Part shown: positions 1 through 6,136 of the stretch, in pieces
Layout of the letters: each line of letters opens with the position of its first letter
Position numbering within the stretch: position 1 is the first letter of the stretch
Source of the DNA: Candidatus Eiseniibacteriota bacterium
GTDB lineage: Bacteria > Joyebacterota > Joyebacteria > Joyebacterales > Joyebacteraceae
Direction of reading: 5' to 3'
Assembly (NCBI GenBank): GCA_030630395.1
Contig: DAOVNE010000060.1
Span: forward strand, 1 to 7,310
Length of the DNA: 7,310 bases
Made by a program: the position numbers and the translations under genes
Notes under the pieces: generated by a model
Database searches by the model: none
What the model was told of the DNA's origin: nothing
Seen by the model: the letters and a program-made list of their open reading frames with translations, nothing else

Positions 1-3000
1 CCAGTGGTTCCCGCTCACGACGAGGCTGTTGTCCTGCACGAGATAGGTGGTATCCGACAGATCGATCGTGAGTTCCCAGTACTTGCTGCTGGTGTCGAGA
101 TCCCAGTTTCCGTTCAGGTCCTCAGTGTCAAGCCGTTCGTTGTTCTCCGTCCCATTAATCTGGGCGTACTTGTTGGGGTCGTCGGACCCATAGGTGAACG
201 AGTAGTCGTCGTCACCGTCGTCGCCCGAAACCGAATCCCCATCGACGCCATCGGTGAGATCGAGACCCGTGTCCTCGTCGTAGTCAAACCCATTGAGATC
301 AACGTCCTCACTGTCGAATTCGCCGTTCGGATTGTCGAGCGGGTAGTAATCCTCGCTGATGGTACCCAGATCGATGTGGACCTTGCCCTGCCGATCACCG
401 TTGTCATGAATCCACAGTTCGAGGAACTCGTACTTCGAGTAGTCGTTTCCGGTCTTCGCCAGAAGCCGCATCAGACCGGCCCACGACGCCGTCCCAGTCG
501 TGCCGTGGTCGATCTCAAGCACAGTGTGTGTGTCGTTGCCCTCCTGAGACGGAAGATCCAGATGGAGATCGCCCTCGCGCACCTTTCGGTCCGGGTTGTA
601 CCAGTCGATGTTCACGCGGTCTGCCGCCGAGATCCCAGGCGGCTCCAAGGGGACACTTGAGGGAACCCAGAGACGTCTGGTCACCCCCAACCTGCTCACG
701 TTCTCCGTTCCCTCCATATCATCGATCGCAACGAACCCCTTCGTGTTGGGTTCCGGAATCGAGACAGCTATCTCTGTCGCGATCTTGAGCGAAGACTCCG
801 CATCCGTATCAATGAACGGGATCGCATCCGCGATCCGCGTCATCAGCTCCGGCCTGAACTCTGCGCTGAGATTGACATCGCCGACGACCGTGCGGGACGG
901 CTCCTCGCCCAGTCTCGGCTGATCGTCCGGCGTCCCCTTGCTCTGGTACATCCAGGTCGTGCCTATCTTGAGATGCCGCCCCCAGTTGTAGACGGCACGC
1001 GTGCCCAGCAGAGTCTTCTCTCCCCCGATACCGAACGGCTTGTAGTCGTACTCCACTGTTACCTTGGCATCCTGATCCTTCGCATCTTCCGTGAGGAGCG
1101 TCAGCTGACCTGCCGGATAGTAGATCGTGTAGTCAACGCCGCGCGTGAGCCGCACGCCGTTCAGCCGAACAACCTCGCTGTTCTCGATGATGTTGATATG
1201 CCCAAGATAGAACGTCGTCTGCGGATTATTGTAGGATGTCTCGATGTAGTACATGTCATCATCAGCGTCGAAGATCTCCTTCGAATAGACACTGCAGTTC
1301 TTCTCTTCCAGTTCATCCGCCACATAGATATCGTCGGGGCCTCCGCCTTCAGGATAGTAGAAGGCGGTCGTGTCGTAGTCGGGACAGAACGGCGTGAGAT
1401 GCGGAAAGACCAGGTAGCCCTTCTCGAAGTCTATCCACTCGAGATCAACGATTCCGTCGGGATCGGGATCGCCTCCAAGACCGTGCGTATCGAGTCCCAG
1501 GATCTGGATGAACGGCACACTGTTCTCCGATTCCGGGTCCTCTCCTGACGATGCCCGCTTCTTGATCGTAAGCTCGAAGCCGTCCTCCGGAATGTCATCG
1601 CTCCCAAGATCATAAATGTGCTTCAGCTCGTAGCGCTGGATCGGCGCCCAATCCGTGCCGCCGACGCGCTCTTCCCGCTTGAGCATCTTCAGCCGAAGGC
1701 TGTCGCCGTCGACACCGCCGACCGAGTACCCGTCAAAGCGTACGAAGCTCACAGCGAGCACCTCATTTGTCGCGACCGCTCTCATGAATTCTATGACACC
1801 GCTCTGATAGTCGAAGAGGTAGTCCTCAAGTTCGACCAGCTCGTCGAAGTCACCACGCTGGGTCGGACCGCCCGGGGGCGGCAACGCGTCCACGGGATCA
1901 TCCAGGTAGGCTCGGCCGGGAGCGGCGCCCGTCTCGATGTTGTTTGAGCCGTTTCTGTCATCCACGTAGATGTGGATCTCCTGAATGGAGAACTCGGTGT
2001 TTGAGTACTTGAGGACATCGCCGTCGACCGCGAAGAAGGTCCTGGCCTTGTATGAGATATCGTTGATCTGAAGCGAGTCGGATTCCGAACTGCCGGTGAA
2101 GCCCGCTCCAGCCGACTCACCTTCCTCCTTGCTGGCGATCACGACGAGATCCAGCCTGCCGACGCGCGCGGACATCTTCGCTCCGAAGAGACCCTCGTGA
2201 TGCCCGCTGTAACTGACAAACTCCGTTCCGGGCAGCGACAGGTTAACCTCGCCCAGCTCGATCTTCTGGATCACCTCATCCTCGTCGCCGTCGTAGTGAA
2301 CGCGTATCTGGTTTGCCTTGCCTCCTCCGAACGTTTGCCCACCGCTTCTGTGATCAACGTAGACGTGTATCTTGCGGCCGATCGTCCCCTCCAGGTTCAC
2401 GGTCAGCTGCTGCTCCATGTCCAGCTGCGGCCACCGCGAGACCGGCCCTGATTCCGATTCGAGCGCCTCCACGGTGTAGCTCGTCTGTCCTCCGAACGTG
2501 ATGCGCTCGCTTCCACGCACCTTGAGGTTGGCGCCGGGGCCGATCGCCTTGACGAAGGGGCCCGGAAGCGGCATCGGTATGTCGATGTCCAGGAGACCAC
2601 CAGCCTGCTCATCTCTCAGCGCGGCAAGCTGTCTCTTGGTCGCGGCCAGCCAGGCCGCCCGCACGGAACGCCTCCCGACCTGTCCCTGGAACTCATCGAG
2701 CGGAGCCGCGTAGGCCAGGAAGGTCAGGACGCTCCCAACTCGGGATTCAACCGTCACGAGCCCCGTCTCCAGATCAATGAGAAGGACGTTCCTCAATGGC
2801 ACGCTCCTCAGCACGAACTTTGGAAGAGGAACTACCGTGGCGGCCGACTCGGCGAGATGGATGCGTGGCCCCTGGCTCCACGGACGGACAAACTCGGCCT
2901 CGGCCTCAAGCTTGAGCGGAAACCCTATCGCGAAGGGGTCGAGCGGAACCACGCTATCCGCTGGCGCGGCAGCAAGAGTGTCGGACGGGACGAAAGCAAG

Positions 3001-3456
3001 CGTGTCCGGCAGCACGACAGTAAGTGTGTCGGGCGAGACCAGAACAAGCGTGTCCGGTGGCACGACGGCAAGCGTGTCGGGCGAGACCAGAACAAGCGTG
3101 TCCGGTGGCACGACGGCAAGCGTGTCGGACGGGACCAGAGCAAGCGTGTCGGGCGGGACGACGGCAAGTGTCTCGGACGGCGCCAGAGCAAGCGTATCCG
3201 GCGGCACGGCGGCCAGCGTGTCGGATGGTACGAGAGCAGAACTGTCAGGCGGCGCTGGGGAGCCGGCGTCGGCACGGACGGCGCTCTCGAACTGCGTGAA
3301 GACAGCGAGGACAACGAGCGTCAGAGCCAGAAGGCGCGCGGAGAAGGCCCGGCCCCAACCGGGCACGCGTCCAGGAAGTGGTCCAGATTCCGGCAGGCCC
3401 CTAGCCGCTTCATCGTTCGATGGAGACCGGGACATCTTGAAGAATACGCGTATCAT
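1..3456 (-). CDS. sprA: SprA-type T9SS outer-membrane translocon, N-terminal half (partial at left edge)
   Basis: The reading frame is open on the minus strand for 1152 codons from ATG 3456 to the window edge. SprA (Sov) is the very large outer-membrane barrel that exports T9SS cargo, and family members are about 2400 residues, so roughly half is visible. In order: signal peptide (residues 1-62), octapeptide repeats (73-168), then SprA core blocks. These include IPMPLPGPFVKAIGPGANLK (293-312), SERITFGGQTSYTVE, WPQLDMEQQL, VNLEGTIGRKIHVYVDHRSG (353-372), IQKIELGEVNLSLPGTE, GLFGAKMSARVGRLDLVVIA, PFGIGGEKTLLGTRAVYNWG, the signature IDDMEGTE (about 911-918) and LDTEDLNGNWDLDT. An Asp-rich stretch covers residues 1046-1084. 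I recognised the family from these motifs and did no search. The start is uncertain: ATG 3456 has GGAG four bases upstream, while ATG 3435, 3492, 3516 and 3540 and GTG 3366 are alternatives. The gene diverges from the Lpt permease pair. No other T9SS gene is visible. Confidence 0.93.
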   Translation of the reverse strand, partial: MIRVFFKMSRSPSNDEAARGLPESGPLPGRVPGWGRAFSARLLALTLVVLAVFTQFESAVRADAGSPAPPDSSALVPSDTLAAVPPDTLALAPSETLAVVPPDTLALVPSDTLAVVPPDTLVLVSPDTLAVVPPDTLVLVSPDTLTVVLPDTLAFVPSDTLAAAPADSVVPLDPFAIGFPLKLEAEAEFVRPWSQGPRIHLAESAATVVPLPKFVLRSVPLRNVLLIDLETGLVTVESRVGSVLTFLAYAAPLDEFQGQVGRRSVRAAWLAATKRQLAALRDEQAGGLLDIDIPMPLPGPFVKAIGPGANLKVRGSERITFGGQTSYTVEALESESGPVSRWPQLDMEQQLTVNLEGTIGRKIHVYVDHRSGGQTFGGGKANQIRVHYDGDEDEVIQKIELGEVNLSLPGTEFVSYSGHHEGLFGAKMSARVGRLDLVVIASKEEGESAGAGFTGSSESDSLQINDISYKARTFFAVDGDVLKYSNTEFSIQEIHIYVDDRNGSNNIETGAAPGRAYLDDPVDALPPPGGPTQRGDFDELVELEDYLFDYQSGVIEFMRAVATNEVLAVSFVRFDGYSVGGVDGDSLRLKMLKREERVGGTDWAPIQRYELKHIYDLGSDDIPEDGFELTIKKRASSGEDPESENSVPFIQILGLDTHGLGGDPDPDGIVDLEWIDFEKGYLVFPHLTPFCPDYDTTAFYYPEGGGPDDIYVADELEEKNCSVYSKEIFDADDDMYYIETSYNNPQTTFYLGHINIIENSEVVRLNGVRLTRGVDYTIYYPAGQLTLLTEDAKDQDAKVTVEYDYKPFGIGGEKTLLGTRAVYNWGRHLKIGTTWMYQSKGTPDDQPRLGEEPSRTVVGDVNLSAEFRPELMTRIADAIPFIDTDAESSLKIATEIAVSIPEPNTKGFVAIDDMEGTENVSRLGVTRRLWVPSSVPLEPPGISAADRVNIDWYNPDRKVREGDLHLDLPSQEGNDTHTVLEIDHGTTGTASWAGLMRLLAKTGNDYSKYEFLELWIHDNGDRQGKVHIDLGTISEDYYPLDNPNGEFDSEDVDLNGFDYDEDTGLDLTDGVDGDSVSGDDGDDDYSFTYGSDDPNKYAQINGTENNERLDTEDLNGNWDLDTSSKYWELTIDLSDTTYLVQDNSLVVSGNHW
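205..321 (-). other. Asp-rich, possibly calcium-binding segment of SprA
   Basis: Residues 1046-1084 of SprA contain 18 Asp or Glu in 39 residues, including VDLNGFDYDEDTG and SGDDGDDDY. The D-x-N-G-x-D spacing resembles calcium-binding loops, and a second such motif (LDTEDLNGNWDLD) lies about 25 residues further on. Related Asp/Asn-rich loops occur at this place in the SprA family. Metal binding is inferred from composition only. Confidence 0.45.
2953..3240 (-). repeat. Tandem 24-bp repeat, 12 copies, encoding Pro-Asp-Thr-Leu octapeptides in SprA
   Basis: Twelve consecutive octads occupy residues 73-168 of SprA. Examples are SALVPSDT, LAAVPPDT, LALAPSET, LAVVPPDT, LVLVSPDT and LAAAPADS. The consensus is L-A/V-V/L-V-P/S-P/S-D-T. 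A degenerate thirteenth unit (GSPAPPDS) may precede them. The tract starts about ten residues after the predicted signal cleavage site and ends just before DPFAIGFPLK, where the conserved N-terminal domain begins. The repeat is in frame and purely coding. Regular proline with alternating hydrophobic residues suggests an extended or beta-like periplasmic spacer. Its function is unknown. Confidence 0.92.
3026..3121. repeat. Perfect tandem duplication, 2 x 48 bp, inside the octad array
   Basis: Positions 3026-3073 and 3074-3121 are identical over 48 bp, two octads each (the LVLVSPDT plus LAVVPPDT pair). The other units of the array differ at several bases. Perfect identity at 48-bp spacing indicates a recent duplication by slippage or unequal recombination, so copy number probably varies among close relatives. 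Confidence 0.9.
3271..3456 (-). other. Signal peptide of SprA
   Basis: The hydrophobic core LLALTLVVLAV (residues 42-52 from the 3456 start) follows the basic segment RAFSAR. A plausible signal peptidase I site is AVRA|DA after residue 62. No lipobox cysteine is present, so a Sec-type type I signal fits, as expected for an outer-membrane barrel. With the 3456 start the n-region is about 40 residues, which is long. Starting at GTG 3366 would give a conventional length of about 32 residues, but the upstream ribosome binding site is weaker (GGA only). Confidence 0.65.
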
Positions 3457-3550
3457 CTTACTCCAGATGGCAGCGGCTGAGCGCACGGGCATATCGACGC
3501 GGGAATCGGAGCTCATCGAGCGCTCTTCCTGCTCTTGCATCACAATCGTA

Positions 3551-3580
3551 TTGCTAGCCGTTACGGAATGGTAGTATATC
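3551..3580 (+). promoter_or_regulatory. Candidate promoter for the lptF-lptG operon
   Basis: TTGCTA (3551-3556) and TATATC (3575-3580) are separated by 18 bases. Each matches four of six positions of the sigma-70 consensus. Transcription would start near 3587, about 57 nt before ATG 3644. The -10 overlaps the candidate minus-strand -10 of sprA, so the two promoters would exclude each other. The match is weak and promoter rules for this phylum are not established. Confidence 0.3.
3573..3578 (-). promoter_or_regulatory. Candidate -10 element for sprA
   Basis: On the minus strand these bases read TATACT, five of six matches to the sigma-70 -10 consensus, in an AT-richer patch of an otherwise GC-rich gap. 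No good -35 hexamer lies 16-18 bases upstream. Transcription would start near 3566, giving a leader of about 110 nt to ATG 3456 or about 50 nt to ATG 3516. The call rests on sequence resemblance only. Confidence 0.3.
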
Positions 3581-3610
3581 TTGTTCTCGCAGTCAGCTAG
3601 TGAATGTCCT

Positions 3611-3642
3611 CCTTACCACAATCGGTCCGGAGCAGGTAAAGG
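3611..3642 (+). promoter_or_regulatory. Possible hairpin in the lptF leader next to the start codon
   Basis: CCTTACC (3611-3617) can pair with GGTAAAGG (3635-3642) with one bulged A and a 17-nt loop. The 3' arm ends one base before ATG 3644 and includes the AGG of the weak ribosome binding site GGAGCAGG (3629-3636). Folding could therefore reduce initiation of lptF. The stem is only seven pairs with a long loop, so it may not form in vivo. Confidence 0.3.
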
Positions 3643-3643
3643 T

Positions 3644-4993
3644 ATGGGTATCCTCGCGCGCTACGTGCTTCGCCAACATCTCGTCCCTGCGTCCGCCGGA
3701 CTTGCCATCTTCTACTTTGTCCTCTCGATGGACTTCCTGGTCGACTACCTCAATCTCTTCATTGCGAAGGGTGTGCCTGGCCTTTTCGTATTGGAGGCCT
3801 TCGCTCTGAGTCTCGCGTGGATGACTCTTCTCGCTGTGCCGATGGCCGTCATGGTAGCGGTCTTGACGGCGTTCGGCCGGCTCGCCGCAGACAATGAGAT
3901 AGCCGCTGCCAAGGCGTCCGGTGTCAATGTGTTCTCACTCATACTACCCGTTCTGGCCGCCTCCGCCCTGATTGCGTTTGGCCTGTTCCAGTTCGGGGAC
4001 CGCGTGCTCCCGGCATCCAACCACCGCCTCAAAGGTCTTCTCGTCGACATCCATCGGGTCAAACCACTTGCTGCAATTGAGCCGGGCGTTCTGACCGAGC
4101 TGCCCGGCGGCTACAGCATCTTCATCAATAGCATGGATTCCGAAACCTCTGAAGTGTTCTCGGTCAAGATACACCGCATCTCGGCTGATGGTCCTCCCCA
4201 GACGATTGTTGCCGACAGCGGCGTGCTGAGCCTGGATGACGCCAATGATATCCTGCGGGTGGAGCTCCTGAATGGCGAAATCCTGGAGCCGGATGCAGAT
4301 GACCTGACGAAATTCAATCGTCTGCTATTCGACAAGCATGTCATAAACATAGAGCAGGGTGGGAGTTCCCTGATCAGAAGTGAGCGTAGCAGGCGAGGCG
4401 ACCGGGAACTCTCAGTCAGCGAGCTTGCCTCTCGAAGAGACGTCAACCGGGTCGAGGCCGCCAGGAGGATCGACAACGTCCATTCCCTCCTCTCATCACA
4501 CACCGAGGACCTGCTCGCGATGAGGCGTGGAGATGTAGCGCTTCTGTCAAGCCACGACCTTCGCGAGGAGCGCTCAGACTTCCAGCGCAAGGTCCATGGC
4601 GAACTCAGGGGCATGGCGGGCAGTTCCAAGAAGGCCAGACGCTTGGACGTTGAGTTTCACAAGAAGCTGTCGATTCCGTTTTCGTGCATGATCTTCGTTC
4701 TCCTCGGCGCCCCACTCGGCATCAGAAGCCGCCGTGGTGGAATCGGGATCGGAGCAGGGATAGGGCTCCTGGTCTTTCTCGTGTACTATCTCTTCCTGAT
4801 GGGCGGAGAGCAGCTCGGAGATCGAGGCCATGTAAACGCAGCCCTCGCGATGTGGGCGCCCAACGTCTTCTTCGGCGCAATCGGACTTCTGCTCACGTTC
4901 TCAACATGCCTTGAGTGGCGTGCTCAGCGTATCACGAGGGTTGTCGATTTCATCGTCAGAGTACCGGTCGCAAAACGGAGCAACACAAAGTGA
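3644..4993 (+). CDS. lptF: LptF-like permease subunit of the LPS export ABC transporter (YjgP/YjgQ family)
   Basis: This 449-residue inner-membrane protein has the LptF/LptG layout. Three N-terminal membrane helices (about 12-38, 49-77, 96-118) precede a periplasmic beta-jellyroll-type domain (about 135-240). Three C-terminal helices follow (about 344-361, 368-386, 400-421). The family motif NEIAAAKASGVN (84-95) lies in the cytoplasmic loop after helix 2, where the LptB ATPase docks in known structures. With LptG and LptB it would extract lipopolysaccharide from the inner membrane. A charged segment of about 95 residues (241-335) between the periplasmic domain and helix 4 makes it longer than the usual 360-370 residues. 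ATG 3644 was chosen because it begins MGILARYVLRQHL, a typical family N-terminus; an in-frame TTG at 3581 would only add 21 polar residues. It is the first gene of the pair and overlaps the next by 4 bp. The F versus G assignment rests on gene order and is less certain than the family. Confidence 0.88.
   Translation: MGILARYVLRQHLVPASAGLAIFYFVLSMDFLVDYLNLFIAKGVPGLFVLEAFALSLAWMTLLAVPMAVMVAVLTAFGRLAADNEIAAAKASGVNVFSLILPVLAASALIAFGLFQFGDRVLPASNHRLKGLLVDIHRVKPLAAIEPGVLTELPGGYSIFINSMDSETSEVFSVKIHRISADGPPQTIVADSGVLSLDDANDILRVELLNGEILEPDADDLTKFNRLLFDKHVINIEQGGSSLIRSERSRRGDRELSVSELASRRDVNRVEAARRIDNVHSLLSSHTEDLLAMRRGDVALLSSHDLREERSDFQRKVHGELRGMAGSSKKARRLDVEFHKKLSIPFSCMIFVLLGAPLGIRSRRGGIGIGAGIGLLVFLVYYLFLMGGEQLGDRGHVNAALAMWAPNVFFGAIGLLLTFSTCLEWRAQRITRVVDFIVRVPVAKRSNTK
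4977..4980 (+). promoter_or_regulatory. Ribosome binding site that fixes the lptG start
   Basis: GGAG lies nine bases before GTG 4990, inside the end of lptF. Together with the GTGA stop/start overlap it supports the GTG start over the upstream in-frame ATG at 4915, which would overlap lptF by about 80 bp and add a polar extension untypical of the family. Confidence 0.7.
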
Positions 4994-6066
4994 GAATACT
5001 CCGTGCCTACATCCTGCGCGCAGTCCTCAAGCCGCTGGTTCTCATCTTCGCGTCCTTCGTTGTCATCTTCATCCTTGTGGATCTCTTCGACCACGCACAC
5101 ACGTTCATCGACAACAGCGTTCCTCTCAAGATCATCTTTCTGTACTACTTCTACTCAACACCGCTCATCTTCGTTCTGACCGCACCTGTAGCGGTGCTTC
5201 TCGCAACTCTCCTCTCCATCGGTGGTCTCACGCGCTCGAACGAGGTTGTCGCCATGAAGGGCGCCGGTCTCAGCGTGAGGAGGATTCTCTCTCCGGTTCT
5301 CGGTCTGGCGTTCGTCATCAGCCTTGGAACGATGCTGATGGGCGAGACGATCCTCCCGCCGGCCACGCGACACCGGATCGCCATCGAGGATGAGTACTTC
5401 AGGAAGACGGGGAGCGACCCCAGGATCCGCACAGATCTCATCTACATGAGGCCGGATGGCAGCATGCTCCTGACCCGGCGCTACAACACGCGGAGTCAGG
5501 TGATGGAGAACGTCACGGTCGAGGAGTTCGACAACGACTTGCGTCCGACGATGCGGATCGACGCCGAGTCCGCGAGATGGGAGACCGATCACTGGGTCCT
5601 CTCATACGGAAGGCTCAGGACGTTCACGGCGACAGGCGAAGAGACAACCCCGTTCGATACGTTCGTCCTTTCCTATTCGGAGCCCACGCCGGACGACCTC
5701 GTGCGTCCCCCTCTGGAACCGGAGGAGCGCGGGTATTTCGAACTCAGGGACTATATCGGCAAGCTCGAGGCGACCGGAAGTGATCCGCGCGCGCTCAAGG
5801 TGGCGCTCAATCTGAAGATAGCGTTCCCGTTCGTCACATTCATCATGACTCTGATGGCTGCTCCGCTGGCGATAGTGAGCCGGAGAAGCGGCTTCGCTCT
5901 TGCGTTTACAATTGCCCTCTCCACGTCATTCCTCTACTACGGCCTCATCCAGGTCGCCCAGGTTTTGGGTCGCCAAGGCGTCCTTCATCCAATGCTCGCG
6001 GCCTGGAGTGTGAACGTTCTGTTTGTAGGTATTGGACTCTGGATGGCAGCGCGAGCCCAGAGGTAG
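4990..6066 (+). CDS. lptG: LptG-like permease subunit of the LPS export ABC transporter (YjgP/YjgQ family)
   Basis: At 358 residues from GTG 4990 this matches the usual family length of about 360. It begins MRILRAYILRAVLKPLVLIF. Membrane helices lie at about 14-33, 46-78 and 100-118, with three more at about 276-296, 301-325 and 334-354. The periplasmic domain spans about 125-240. Family features are DLFDHAHTFID after helix 1, the cytoplasmic coupling motif SNEVVAMKGAGLS (83-95) and LNLKIAFPF at the start of helix 4. It would pair with the upstream LptF-like protein around the LptB dimer, handing lipopolysaccharide to the periplasmic bridge. No lptB, lptC or lptA is in the window. The start overlaps the lptF stop as GTGA (4990-4993), which implies translational coupling and equal stoichiometry. 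Which partner is the true G is inferred from order and length. Confidence 0.9.
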   Translation: MRILRAYILRAVLKPLVLIFASFVVIFILVDLFDHAHTFIDNSVPLKIIFLYYFYSTPLIFVLTAPVAVLLATLLSIGGLTRSNEVVAMKGAGLSVRRILSPVLGLAFVISLGTMLMGETILPPATRHRIAIEDEYFRKTGSDPRIRTDLIYMRPDGSMLLTRRYNTRSQVMENVTVEEFDNDLRPTMRIDAESARWETDHWVLSYGRLRTFTATGEETTPFDTFVLSYSEPTPDDLVRPPLEPEERGYFELRDYIGKLEATGSDPRALKVALNLKIAFPFVTFIMTLMAAPLAIVSRRSGFALAFTIALSTSFLYYGLIQVAQVLGRQGVLHPMLAAWSVNVLFVGIGLWMAARAQR

Positions 6067-6077
6067 ACGAGAAAGCC

Positions 6078-6108
6078 AATCGGGCGGCAACGAGATGCCC
6101 GCCCGATT
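6078..6108. terminator. Hairpin in the convergent lptG/ahcY gap, likely bidirectional terminator
   Basis: AATCGGGCGGCA (6078-6089) pairs with TGCCCGCCCGATT (6096-6108), giving 12 pairs with one bulged C and a 6-base loop (ACGAGA). It lies 11 bases past the lptG stop and 28 bases past the ahcY stop, where a shared terminator is expected. Neither side has a real U-tract; the minus-strand flank reads GGCTTTCTC, slightly T-rich. Termination is therefore inferred from stem strength and position. Confidence 0.7.
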
Positions 6109-6136
6109 AACGTCCCTCAACAATATCTATAGCGGC

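Noticed and set aside
4..660. Plus-strand 218-codon open frame opposite sprA, with similar ones at 973-1548, 1618-1947, 2197-2451 and 2857-3480
   Set aside because: All share the codon register of sprA on the opposite strand, as expected in GC-rich coding DNA, and none shows a recognisable domain.
2953..3240. CRISPR-like regular repeats
   Set aside because: The 24-bp units are directly abutted with no unique spacers, diverge at third positions, and translate into a continuous octapeptide pattern. This is a coding repeat.
2925..3314. Minus-strand Arg/Pro-rich 129-codon open frame over the repeat array
   Set aside because: It is a frame-shifted reading of the same sprA repeats, lacks any domain, and competes with the strongly supported sprA frame.
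2777..3574. Plus-strand 265-codon open frame rich in Ser, Gly and Thr repeats (SVSGGTTA pattern)
   Set aside because: It is the antisense of the SprA octad array. The repeat keeps every frame open, there is no domain outside it, and the minus strand encodes a clear SprA with signal peptide.
3608..3615. Perfect Shine-Dalgarno TAAGGAGG on the minus strand
   Set aside because: No ATG, GTG or TTG follows within 4-12 bases, and the next bases lead to a stop (TAG). It is not a start signal; I treat the plus-strand complement as a possible leader pairing element.
4111..4629. Minus-strand 172-codon open frame inside lptF
   Set aside because: It is a Ser/Arg-rich shadow of the LptF frame, with no recognisable motif or start signal.
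5155..5592. Minus-strand 145-codon open frame inside lptG
   Set aside because: It lies opposite conserved LptG helices and the periplasmic domain, and its composition is that of an antisense shadow.
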